Assembly (NCBI GenBank): GCA_018697195.1
Contig: CM031869.1
Location: 14,585,053-14,649,052 of the forward strand
Direction: 5' to 3'
Source: Certhia americana
Lineage: Eukaryota; Chordata; Aves; Passeriformes; Certhiidae
Length of the DNA stretch: 64,000 nucleotides
Shown here: positions 51,524 through 63,400 of the stretch, piece after piece
Numbering within the stretch: the first letter of the stretch is position 1
How the letters are laid out: every line of letters begins with the position of its first letter
The notes under the pieces: model-generated
Told to the model about the DNA's origin: nothing
Database searches by the model: none
The model's input: only the letters and a program-made list of their open reading frames with translations
Made by a program: the position numbers and the translations under genes

Positions 51524-53282
51524 GTTCATCCCTGCTGTATCACCTCACCCGAGGAGCAGGGAGCTCAGTTTCAGTACAAGAACTCTCAAACACCACCAAG
51601 ATTGGAACAAATTAACCTTTGTTCCAAGGTCTCTGTATCTTCACTCCTTTAGGGGGTGAAACAAACACCAGATGTTTCATTGCAGCATCTTCATACTCTC
51701 AGCTACAGAAAATATCTCCAAGACATGATCAGGCTGATTTACTTGTTATTACAAAGGCATCAAATCATTTTTAACAGATTTATGAACCTGGAACCATCTC
51801 CATATCACCATTCTCCCCATTAAACTTAGCCCAGCCTAACCAATTAAGTGCATAGATTAAGATCACAGGTTTTTCCTCCTCGGACCTACCCATGGACTTT
51901 GTGGAATCTGCATTAGCACTTTAAGGTGGGAGGTTTTCCCCTTGGCCTCCTTAGTCATTAGAAAGTGCAACAAAAGGGAAGAAAATAAGGGCATACTATT
52001 TTTTACTGTCACTACCAACTGATAATCCATTCTGCAAATACATTTTACAGAGTTCAGCTATCAAAAGAGGGCTAGAGTGACCAACAAGCAATGATTTCCC
52101 CTTCAAAATCACAGTTCTGCCTCCTGATTTTCTACCATCTAGCAGTGCTAAAACACCAATTCCTCACCAAGCAGGTGAGGAATTAGTCCTGCTGTTGTAG
52201 ATGGCAGTGTCATTCCATCCACTCTGGTATGATGGCAAAGAGAGACATTCAGTCTGCTAACGCAGGGAAAGGGGATGTTTCCAGCTCCTGAGCTCGAGGC
52301 CACATGCACCGTGCAAGGAGACCTTGTTTTAAGCCAGTTATAAAGAAAGATGACTGGGTTTGCTGCACTTTATCTCATAAGGCTGCTGGTCTGGTCCATG
52401 GTTTCAGAGGAACAGATGATACCTGGATGGTTTTAACCCCAGTGAGTTATGATTTTGGAATTCTCAAAGTGTGTGGAAGATGTTCCAACCAAATATTGGA
52501 CTGTTTAGGGTTATCAAGGCATTTCTTAGGAAGTGGTATTTCATCACCACCTGATGCAAAGCTGCTGTTTTGTCTGCTGCTGTGGTGGTGTCAAGCTTTC
52601 ATTTAAGTATACCATTTGTCTAATTTAAGGTGGTTTTCTGAAATTGGTTCTATCCTGAGTAAGAATGTGTACATGGAGCATGGCAGAGTTCACACAGGCC
52701 CAACACCCATCAGGAGTTACACCACATCTTCCCAGGCCTCATGTCAAGCTGCTGAGTGCTCTGGCCAGAATAACCCACTGCATGACCCAGTGAAAGTCTG
52801 TGCTATCTCTTGACTTTCAGCTTCTTTGTATACCAAAACACTAAAATTACCACACACAACCAAAGACGTTTTGAAGTCAATAATCTTCAAAAGAAATGTT
52901 GTACTTAATGCATAGCTTATAAAAAAGGACCTGTCCTCACAACAGCCATATCTGATTGCAAACCAGACATTACAGCTTTGTGATTCTTTGGGCATTTAGT
53001 TAATTTTATCCACATTCCCACATCAACTATCTCAACAACAGACAGAATTATCACATGCCAAGGGAAGACTCAGATGTCAAACCAAGGGACTTGCCTGCAC
53101 AGGCTGTATAACAATGCTAACTGGATTTCATCGCCTCACTGAAGACTTCAGCTCCTGGCAAACAAAGCAGATAGCTGGGCACTGCTCACAATTAAATATT
53201 GGCACAGCTGGTATGATATTTTCCCTGGTTAAATGAACTATAAATGAAGATGCATTGGCTTGAGCAAATACTTCGCTTTCAG
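51524..53282. other. Noncoding stretch, no gene recognised
   Basis: A minus-strand frame at 52744-52995 is mildly protein-like and has a good acceptor motif inside it (gtgtggtaattttag), but no donor follows in frame. No repeat family was seen. Confidence 0.45.
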
Positions 53283-53379
53283 ACAAAATTCATATGGGAG
53301 AGTCTCAGCATTCACACTACTTATGCTATCCTTTTATTTAATAACTGTTTTCATCAACTAATGGAAGTGATCTGGCAAG
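53283..53379 (+). other. Candidate 97-bp exon (splice motifs and open frame)
   Basis: The acceptor acttcgctttcag precedes 97 bases open in the frame beginning TKFIWESLSIHT and ending MEVIWQ, followed by a weak donor, gtacag, after CAAG. The surrounding frame (53244-53540) continues open past the donor, so the open frame adds little. The peptide is hydrophobic-rich and not recognised. A chance frame is quite possible. Confidence 0.12.
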
Positions 53380-55189
53380 GTACAGCAGCTGGGCTGATAC
53401 TTTTAGTACTGTGCTTGAAAAGTACTAAAGTTCACTGTAACAGGACCACATGTGAAGCACTGCATTATCCCCTACACCCTTCCCTTTATCCCAAGGAATG
53501 CTTTGCTGCACAGCAAAGCAGACAATCAAACCCAGCATGACGTCACCCCATGGATGCTCTAGGGTGAGCTTGCCGAAATCCCTGCACCAGCTGGGGGATC
53601 CTGGATGCAAATGGTGCTCTCTGTTCTGGGAAGAGTCAAATGCCTTCACTTGAAAACATCTGCCAGCCCCTCTGCTTACTGATGGCCACACTTGCCTCTT
53701 CCAGCTGCAGAACCCTCTGAATTCCCATTTACATCCTAGTGCACTCAAATGTTGCCCTCCTGGCTGTCCCATGCTGTTTCCTGATTAATTCTGGCAAGCT
53801 GAGTGATGCTTGCTCACTTCCAAAGGGCAGCCACTGCAAATACAAGGCAATCCCACTGAATATAAACTGGGAAAGTCAACAATATCTGCAGGAGTCTCAC
53901 TTAAATCACCAGTGTTAGACCTGCAGCAATTCAAGCATCACATCAACCAAAGAAATACATAAAAAAATCTTTTTTAATGGTTTTACATTAATAGTTCCAA
54001 ACAATACCAGAGCAACTAGAAAGAGAGAAGAGACCATGGAAGTAATCTTGACACAGCTTACCAGTACAAAAGAGTTGAATGTCAAATTTAATAGTTTCAG
54101 AAATAACAAGTTAGAGGTATGATGGAATTCCAGTTAATTTCTGAAGCAAGGAACTTCTCTTCTAAACGAAATCAAGACTAGGGGAATGTTCTGGGATTTT
54201 AGTCCACAACTCGAATACTTAAAAGGACACACAGAAAAAGCCAAAAAATGAAATTTAATATTTGTATGTTATCAGGTACTTTTCTACTATTATTTTTCAC
54301 TTGAGCTATTAAAAAGCTACTGCAATTAATTTGTAAAAAGAACTATTTTAACTGAAGGTATATTTGTCAGCTTACAGAAAATGGTAAAGAAAAAAACAGA
54401 AAAGGACTTCTGTTCCACCATCCCAAACGATTTCAAGTAAAACCCTTGTCTTGTTTTGGTTTGTCAGCTGTATCACACCTTAGAATTTTGTATCTAAACC
54501 TTAGAATACTTCTATGGTTGGCTTCATTAACTGGAAAGGAATAATACAAAGCATTTTGCTATTACTGCAGGCTCAGGTATGAATGTTTTCTGCACACTGA
54601 AGAGCAGCTGCTTCTCACAAAAGAGTGGAACTGCTCAGAAACATCCTGGCATGGGACTGAGCCTGCCTGGGTGAGCACCACGGCCTTGACCACCTGGAGA
54701 GATGTGAGGAGACTTGGGGGAAGCAGTGCCAGGGCTCCTTCGGGCTGGAAGGGAGAGAATTAGCTGTCCTTACTGGCTGAAAGCATTTAAATTACCTTGG
54801 GAACGGTTAAATGCCTCTATAATTGATGGATGAAACCTGTTTCTCCCAAGGCAAGGGGCATTTGCACCTCTGGCCTGTAATTGCATTGATGTTTCCTTCT
54901 GGAGGAACTGAGCCTGTTACTGACATCAGCAATCACACAAAAGCAGTTAACTGAGGAATTCCTAAACTCAAAAAGAAAAAAAAAAAAAAAAAGCTTGAAA
55001 AGCACCTGATTAGACGAGACAGGTTTCCTATTAAGTGAATCCACACAGTATGAGCAGTCACGAATGTAAAGTAAATTAAGTAAAGTAAAATATTTAAACA
55101 TTTAGTTAAAAATTGGCAAAGTTATTCTAAGCCATTTCACATCCACAAAAGACTGTAATCATGACCAAGGGCAGACTCTCCTAGCATAC
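53380..55189. other. Noncoding stretch
   Basis: No gene recognised. Near 54660-54740 is a GC-richer segment of unknown origin. Confidence 0.5.
54967..54992. repeat. A-rich tract with A17
   Basis: caaaaag followed by 17 uninterrupted A. Confidence 0.9.
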
Positions 55190-55251
55190 CTGAACATGGT
55201 ATTTCCTGGAAAAACATTAGAGAGGACTGGTCCCAGCATCATGTGAGCAAA
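55190..55251 (-). other. Candidate 62-bp coding exon
   Basis: On the minus strand the acceptor gagtcgcttttgcag precedes 20 codons plus two bases ending ...TTCAG, then a good donor (gtatgc). The open frame begins FAHMMLGPVLSNVF and uses ordinary codons. It starts in phase 0, compatible with joining the AAG end of the candidate exon at 55334-55415 across an 82-bp intron. The protein is not recognised. Bird genes do contain introns this short, but a chance match remains likely. Confidence 0.18.
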
Positions 55252-55333
55252 CTGCAAAAGCGACTCAGCCCAGGTACTGCTGCTGTTAAACACTCAGTGC
55301 TGCTTCTTCGGGGGTCCCGTTACAGAAGACTAC

Positions 55334-55415
55334 CTTTAATTCAAACTGAGCAACTTGAAAAAGGTAACATTGCGATTGTTCACCGGTAAGATAAACACAG
55401 GACCGAGGTACAAAG
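55334..55415 (-). other. Candidate 82-bp coding exon
   Basis: A strong minus-strand acceptor with a long pyrimidine tract (ctcttgttcctttcag) precedes 82 bases. One frame is fully open (FVPRSCVYLTGEQSQC...QFELK); a second is open until a stop three bases before the end. The donor gtagtc is weak, which is the main argument against it. If real it would precede the candidate exon at 55190-55251. No family assignment. Confidence 0.15.
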
Positions 55416-57755
55416 CTGAAAGGAACAAGAGCCTTCCCTTCAGAGCAGTTGGTTCAGGGCTTACTTGAGAACTTTTGGGGTCTTTTCCCAATTTATTTCC
55501 TTTAAACACAAACCATATTTTTATTGAACACATGTGGTACTCCATTCTTCATTGAACTCTCTAAATATTATCTTAATAAAAGCAATGCAACTAAACCCAA
55601 ATATGATTTTTGCATTGCTTCTGAAATACATAACAAATCAGCTGAAGTATGAAGAGCTGCAAATTACAGGATTATCTGGGATTTAAGTATATACAATTTA
55701 CATTCTGACAGACTACAGTGAATCAGCATTACACTGATCACATGTCCTAAACTGTTTTTTAAACATTTATCTCAGCATTAGTATGTCAGCTATATGTTTT
55801 AGAAACAAAGTTAATCAATCAACAGTTAAGTACTGTCAGGATTTCAGGGTTTGTCTGTTGCCAGTTCATTAAATCCCATCCTTTGCTCTTCTTTGGGGAT
55901 TCCAAAGTTTCTCTGAATTATTTTTGCCTCACCCTATCCTGACTGAAACTAAACAGGAACAATATTAAGTGTCAGTCCAGGCTACAACAGGCTCAGCCTC
56001 ACTCCACCAGGATCAGGCTTCCTGCACCCCCTGCCCACTGTCAGCATTACAAACCAAGACTTACAGAAAGCAACTACAAGGGACAGTAGCCTGAAGAGAA
56101 AAAGACATTGAGAAATTTGCTCTGGCAGATGGGTAATAAGAGTTAAACAAAGTCTTCAGGGAAGAATTAAGTACCTCACAGTAAAAGTCCAACACGTTGG
56201 TCTAACAGGGAGTCCAGCAGGAAGGAATGAGGAGGAACAGCAATATTCTGCAGGATAAGGTCTGGTCCCCTCTCTGCACCCCCACCAACTCCCAGGCTGC
56301 TTTCTCCATGTCCAGCAAGGCTCCAGCACACCCACCCAGCCCTTGGGTCCCACAGGGACTCTGGGAAGGGATCAGCTCAGCCGCCCCACACCAAATCCAG
56401 AGATGTTCCTACAAGGGTGTCAGTCAATATCCAGAATGAGGGAGAGAAGCCTGGAAATGCAGACTGCAGAACTGTCAGGCACAAGAGAATCATGTGCATG
56501 TGGCAAATCTAGCTCCTACATGCTTTTGGTCTGACAAATCCTAGCTTAGACACTGTTTTATGTCCTGTGGATTAGTAAATCAGACAAATGCTTGCCCTAT
56601 GACAATGAGATCGAGTTTTGTTATCTCTGAATATTCTCCAGTCAGCCTGAAATAAACATGCACAGGGGTTGTGTCCCCTTTAACACACACATTTAGTCTG
56701 TGATAGATGGATTGATGGCAAAAATATATCTAGAGCATCCTAGGAATACTGCTGAAAGGTGTTTAACTCCAATGCTAGGATTAGAATATCCCTCAGAAAC
56801 AGGACATGAATGTCATGTAGAAGCTGCCTGGCCCAAACCACAATAATTACACTTTGTGCTTAAAGGAGGAACTAAAAGAGAAGAATGGTGCTATCAGGTA
56901 ACTGACACACTCATCATCCAGTCAAAAGCAGATGCTACCTCCTTTCCTAGATGCAAAGGCCTGAAAGAAGGGTAAAAATACCAAATATTTTTCCGTGTGG
57001 GTCTAGTAGTCCCAAAATTCCTGCTTGCACATCATGATTTGATTTGCCACAGCTCAACTGCAGCATCAATCTCTACCTGGTTCTTCATGACAATGTGGAA
57101 CTAAATACCAGATTTTACACACTGTCTACTTCCATTTTTGTACTCTTCTCCCTCCAATTGAACAAGTTATAAAGCAAGACAGAGCAGGCTGAGCTGGTGA
57201 CAAAACAAAACTCTGAAACCACAGTAGAGGAAAATGCCTAACCAAGACAAAGATAAAAGTGTCATTAAAGCAGCACAAAGAGCTGTTTTACCACTTTGAA
57301 TCAGCTTGTAACTATTAAAGCATAGAAATTAGTCTGACAAATATAGAATACATACAAATATAGAATAAATACTCTGAAATGACTAGCTAATTTGGCCAGC
57401 TAAATAGAGATAACACTCATCAGCTGAATTCATGCACATGCCAAATCTTCTAAGAGTGGCACCCACTGCAGAGGTGGCTGTGCACTGGAAAAAACATTAG
57501 AGCACTCTCATATCTAAGAGCCCACTGACAAAGCAGCTTGTGAAATCCAGTGCTTCGAGGCTTTAAATAACTTTTGTATCAAAGTGAAACATTCTAAATC
57601 AAACACGTGCTAGGTATTTTTGGTGGAGAGGTAGGGCTATTTTGGTTTTTGGTTGTTTTGTTGTTTTTTGTTTTTTTTTTTTAAATGAACCCATATTTCT
57701 ATTCAAGTACTTCATATATTTCTCATTCTTTAAAGGTAAAACTACTTATACTCAC
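55416..57755. other. Noncoding stretch
   Basis: No gene recognised. A GC-richer patch lies at about 56240-56400, and a 14-base direct repeat (acaaatatagaata) occurs at 57337 and 57354. Confidence 0.5.
57640..57682. repeat. T/G low-complexity tract
   Basis: Runs of T broken by G or GG, ending in an uninterrupted T12. Confidence 0.9.
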
Positions 57756-57921
57756 AGTATATTTGCTTAGGTGCAACAAGCACTCAATTCTGGAAAGATC
57801 TCCAGTGTCAACTGCAACGATGAGGAGACAATGAAACTTTGGAAGGAACTCAGCCTTTGGAAGGGGCTCAACTACTACCTGGAGTTCTTCAAATAGTTTT
57901 CTTGTTGCTGCAATCACTTTC
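57756..57921 (-). CDS. Candidate internal coding exon, gene not identified
   Basis: On the minus strand the acceptor cccactgcttaccccag precedes 166 bases ending ATACT at a strong donor, gtgagt. Exactly one frame is open: one base completing a codon, then 55 codons ending in phase 0. The peptide contains the stretches TRKLFEELQVVVEPLPKAEF and LLIVAVDTGDLSRIECLLHL, which look like paired amphipathic helices and resemble a helical-repeat protein (the second is faintly ankyrin-like). I cannot name the family. The other two frames stop within a few codons. In-frame stops bound the open stretch only outside the proposed splice sites. It is the best coding candidate in the window, but a 55-codon frame can occur by chance and the acceptor is only moderate. 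Confidence 0.35.
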
Positions 57922-59345
57922 CTGGGGTAAGCAGTGGGTGGAATTTCTCATGCTGCTGAAGTCTTTCATTATTGATAACTTTAGGGGAACGGTTCCTTTC
58001 CGCTCCATTTGATGCCCAACCCTATTTCCCAGCACCTCAGCCCTCCAGAGCACAATCCCCTTGCAGCCACCCTGGATACACAAAGCGTGCAAGAACTGGT
58101 TGGGGCAGGGCACTGCAAGTTCTGTGCCCTGTAAATCTGAATCCCTGTCAGGGTTTAAACCTGTGAAGTGCAGTGGGAATTTAAACAATGATTCAGTTAT
58201 GGGAGCAGGTGCTTGTTCAACTTGCTGAATGTTCATCCTGCTGTTAACAGCTTACACATTTATACTACAGTGCATGAAACAGTCAAGTCCTAGAAAGAGT
58301 ATAAGGTGTTAACAACCACTACAAAATATTTCTGTAAGGGTACATTTCCTCCATTTCCCATCAACATAAATTCTGACAACAAAACCCAATATTAATCCAT
58401 GCATTCATTCATCTTCAGCATCTGCTTTTAATTTACACATTAATAGAAGGCTACACTTCATTATTAAGTTTTTCTTATTAGTGATTGAATCAATATTTCT
58501 GCCCCTTTGGTAGTGTCAGTTCATTAGTTTCCTGAAGCTGATTAAGTTTATTCTGCGGCTTCAAAAGCAGCCCATATTCTATTTACAAACAAACAAACAA
58601 CACAGAACATGCTGCTTCACAGACACTTCATGGCACATCTGCATCTCCTTAAGTGGAATCACTTCTTCATTAGCAGCAGTTCCCCTCTCACAGGCTGAGC
58701 CAAGGCTAATCCACAAGGAACCACACCAGTCTGGTGGGTACTCAGCACACTGATGTAACCAAAGACCATTTAATTAATTGGCAAAACCACACAATGCCCA
58801 TGGCAATGCAATGGTTTGTATTCTGTCACCCCAAATTATCTTTTCTACCCTTTTACTGAAATGAACTCTACACTTATGACTATTGGTGCAAATTCTCCAT
58901 AGTTACAAAGTCTTTGGTAATACCAAACACCACAAACTATGGAGCAAATCCCTAAGAGCAGCACTTTACAGTGTTCCACTGTATTATCAAAAACCAGTGC
59001 AGATGCATTTTTGCAGTCAGCAAGCAGCTTTTCACTTAGGGGCACACAGGGCTGTGCTGACAAATTTCATGAACTGGGGAAATTTTTAGGCTACCCCTAA
59101 AATTCTTCTGCAGTTCTAGGAGATAAGAAAGAAGCTGAAATACAAATTCATGGTGATGGGAACAGTTGAGTACCTGATCCTTTTGGAAATTATTTGCAGC
59201 AATTAGATATACTGTCCTTTTCCCCTGCCAGAGATTAGAGCTCTGACAGCACAAATTATCATGTGAGTACTCCATAATCCCTTCCACTGCACAGACACTG
59301 GGTTTGGCCCAGTCCTCTTCACTGGCTGACTTTTCACAGCAGGGA

Positions 59346-59360
59346 ACACACACACACACA
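59346..59360. repeat. (CA)7 microsatellite
   Basis: Seven uninterrupted CA units at 59347-59360. Confidence 0.85.
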
Positions 59361-59665
59361 AAGAGCTGCCTCTGCCCAGCCTGGCGTGGGAAACACAACC
59401 TGAAATATCTTAATCAGGATGGCTGAATTTTCAGGGGGGAAACAGTCTTAGCAGGGCAGGACCAACAGTTGGCAGGCAGCCTTTTTGTCCTTTCATCACA
59501 AGGTCTGCTATCAGAACGTCCCAGAGAAAGCAATCAGAGGCACACTGCAATGCATTTGGGAACACGTGTACCACAGAGTATTGTACTGAGATTATTCACT
59601 CAGCTCTTGAATGACAAATTCTCACTCTGCATTCCATTTTCAGGACTTCTGAGAGTTTGCTCTGG

Positions 59666-59714
59666 TGGGTTTTGGTTTGGGGATTTTTTTGTTGTAATTT
59701 TTGGGGTTTGTTTA
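59666..59714. repeat. T/G low-complexity tract
   Basis: Runs of T broken by G to GGGG, as elsewhere in the window. Confidence 0.85.
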
Positions 59715-60448
59715 AAAACTTCCATAGCTCTCTAAATGAAAATTTAGTGAATTAACGCAGTTATCAAGCAAATAGTGAGTGTAAATGATGAACAATATTC
59801 TTTAACTTTGAAAACTGAGAAATATGTGAAAGGCTGTTTATACAAACAACAGCTTCTGTAGCTGCATAAAGGGAGGCAAACAGCTGAAAAAAGCACATCA
59901 CTTCTGTGCTTTCAAATAATCTGTTTTGACAGTGTCACAGCAGAGCACATACATTAGTGATTTCTCATTTGTATCAGCCTCACTGGTGGAGAATCCAGCT
60001 TAATTTCCTAACTAAAGCAAACCACATGTGTGTTTTACCACTTCCTGGCTTTTGGAAAAGTCCAAGTCCACCTATGATTCCCAGCTTATGAACCAGCTTC
60101 ACTGTTTCCTTTGGAAGATGACAGGAATCCACTAATGATGTTAATGACTACAGAGTTTTCAAAATTGAGACAATTACTTCTTTCAGTCTCTAAACAGGTA
60201 ATCAGTTGTGACCAACTTTTCTCAATTTGCTAACAATCAGTAAGTCTTAACTAAACATTTAAAAGCATAAGGACTTCATTTAAAAGTTTAAGTAGAATCA
60301 GTATAAAACTTAAATGACACCATCTGTTCTTAGCAGACCACATTCTTTAAGTGTTGCAAGTAGAACAGGGCCATATAGCTCATCAAAAAATAGCAAACTG
60401 TACGCTAAAATTAAGACATTTCCTTGAGATTCAACTCTAGAATACTGT

Positions 60449-60496
60449 GAGGCACCTTCTTAATTATTATCTGAGGCAACTCCTTAATTATTATCT
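60449..60496. repeat. 24-bp tandem duplication
   Basis: Two adjacent 24-bp units (60449-60472 and 60473-60496) share gaggca and cttaattattatct and differ at two positions. A recent slippage duplication. Confidence 0.85.
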
Positions 60497-63400
60497 ACTA
60501 GCAAAGGGCAACGTGTTCATTCATTTAGGGCTCATTACATAAGCCACTGAAGAGCAAAGGAAAAAAATCCCACTGGGATTATAGAGTGAGAAAAAGAACT
60601 ATAAAAATGATGTACAGTAATAAGAAAACATGTTCTAATTTGTTCTGTAAAATCAGGAAATGTGAAGAAGGATTTAAGTGTTTGAAAATAAAGACAGTGA
60701 AAAGAAACACTAAAACTAAGTTTTACTCTGAAAGTCAGCACTACTAAATTGGTCATTTGAATGTAATTGTATTCAAATTGCAGAAAAAATAAGCATTTTT
60801 TAAAAAAAATATTGAACAGCTGGCACTACCCTTCATGTTGCTGCAACACGGGGCAAAGGAGTTTTTCACAAAATGGAGGCACTTTAGAGCACCAACCATA
60901 GGAAGATGGATCCACTAAAAATGAAAGTTGGGCACGTCTATACTGCAGCTGCAATACAAAAACATGTGGCGTGTCCTGTAATGTTACAATTTGGTGTTTT
61001 GAAAAATGGCCCTGCACAAACCACAGTGCAAATAAACTGCAGCGTGCGTTCCACATGAAGAGCCAGGGACTTGCATCCCCCCTCTGATGGTGGAAACTCA
61101 GGGGCACGCACCACAAACCATTCTGCTTCTGCTCATGAAGATTTCACTCAAATGGTGATGGAAGTTCAAGTTCTAGCACCAGCTGCAGCCTTGTTGTTTG
61201 CTCTCTAGTCAGACCAACCCTTCCACTATCCAGAGCACTTGCAGTGGAATACCTGACTTCCTTTGCCTTCAAGTATTTGTCTTCTTATTTACCAACTTTG
61301 TTCAAGCCTGGTGTGGAGGGGAAATCCCAAGCATTTTCTGCTAAAAGTTTGTTAGAAAGGCTGCCAAGCAGGGACCCCAAACCCCTCCTCCCTCATCTGA
61401 AACCTTCCCAGTCACTACCTGAACTCAAGGAGAATGTGCAGCCCATGAGAACAAGCAATGTCTTTCTCAAAAATACAGCCCCCTGTGCTGCTCTTTCGGT
61501 GTTTCTGCGAGACTTCCTGAACAAAGTAAACCCTGTAAATCACAATTTAGAAGGCAGGGGTGAGCAGGGTGAAGGTCCAACACTCCCACTGACGCACCAA
61601 AGCATTCCAGGGTAGTTTGGGGTGACAGCAGGGGCAAGGGGCTGCAGGTGCAGCCCAATTCTGGCAGCTCAGGAGACAAGTCGCTTTATAAACCTTTGCT
61701 CCCACTCTGTCATCTGCACAATTTGTACAAAAGCATTTCCAGTACAGTGAAAGGATCCACACCACATCCTTGTTACAGCAACTGTTCTTTCTGCATAAAT
61801 GGAAAATGACCTGCAGTCACATTTGCAACCTAAAAGTGGCTTGGTTTAGATTTATGAACCTGTCTCAGCCCACCCCACAGCATTATTGCACTCACACGTA
61901 TAAAGCTTTCCACGAGCACAAAGACACAAAGTAAATTAACAGTACAAATGTTTGTGCTGTAAATGTGTATTTAATATAACAGTTTTAATACAGACTCAGC
62001 TACATCACAGTTTGCAAAGTCTTTGGGTCTTTCTTTGGGTCTTTCCAAGTTCAGCCTTCTGAGTTTTCACTATATACTCATGCTGGAAAAATCTCCCATA
62101 TCAAAATTATAGAGAACACAAAATAGCCTTCAGTCTATTTTAAATCACTGTCATAAAGAACTACACACTTCAAATGCATCAAGCCCAGCACTCAATATCC
62201 TCATATCCTAATGACCAGCACACCATATCCACCAGCACTGTCCTGAGGCACATCAGGGAAGCTGGAATGGCGTAACAAGCATCAAATCCCCTCCCAATCA
62301 CATCTTGAGACTACAAAAATGTCCGGAGGAAAGTATTCTCAGAAAATCTGCAGACTCCACAAACGTAGCACCCATGTGTTCAAGAGCCCAGTCTCAAGCC
62401 CCAGAGAGCAAGGCTGCATTTCCACACACAGAAAAAGAGCAGGAACAGATGGGCAGGGAAGGTGTGGGAACAGCTCCTCCATGGCTGAGATCACCCCCTT
62501 TTCCTGCTGTCACAACTCATCTATGAAGCATCAGTTTACTCCCCACCTCAATAAATGCCTTCCTTGCAACCTCTAGCTTGTCTTTTCCACTGGACAGGAA
62601 AGGAGTCTCTGCTTAGTTACTCTGTTTTCTACACAACAGGATAATCCATTTCTAGCTCTTAGTAACCATCATACCGAGAAAAAAACATTACCTGTTCCAC
62701 TTTTAAAATACTTTTGATTTATCTTTAGTCCACTAGGTAAAAATAAACCTTGGCCTGATTTGTCAGTCTGTACCCTACAGTCTTTGGGACTGAAATTCCA
62801 CCAGGTAGTTTTGTTTGTTGGTTTCCATTCCAATAAATCTGAAGATACCAACTGCTATTGAAGAATATTATATTCTCATTCAAAAGTGGACAAGAAACAT
62901 TTAACACTCATTATATCATTTTCAATGCTGGTACACTTACATTCTTTACAGATGACATTATTGATTTTCCCTTTTGTTTTATAGAAACAAAGACATTTAT
63001 GTTACCATCACTTCATTTGTAAAAAGGCTATAAACGAGACACAAGTGAGATGCATTGCCTGGAAATTGCTAATATGAGAATCAAAACATGCTGAAATACC
63101 TGAATACAATTATTTAGCTATGATTGTAATTAGCTGCGTTTAAATCATAATAATGAACTAATGGAGTAGTTCTCATGCAGAGGAAGTCAAAGGAAATCCA
63201 TTACAAAGCTAATTAAAGGACAGTCTTTAAGAAGAATAATGGTTTCTCTCCCTATTAGGTCACACAACTGTGTGCTTGGAACATTCCTGCCAGCAAGGCT
63301 GGGAAGTACCACTCCCCAGTGCCTGTAAATCCACAGAAAATTTTGCTTTAAGAGAAACTTTCTCTTCAACAAGAGACAGGAAAAAAAAAAATTCTCTTTT

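Larger units (their letters stand above)
57922..60448. other. Noncoding stretch
   Basis: Minus-strand frames of about 115-120 codons at 57889-58236 and 59036-59398 show no recognisable domain. The second contains a gtactc donor-like site (near 59203-59208) after an in-frame stretch but lacks a good acceptor. No repeat family was seen. Confidence 0.45.

Noticed and set aside
62692..62842. Minus-strand exon-like region with acceptor gtatcttcag and donor gtaatg
   Set aside because: Two different frames look equally protein-like over much of it, so coding cannot be claimed.
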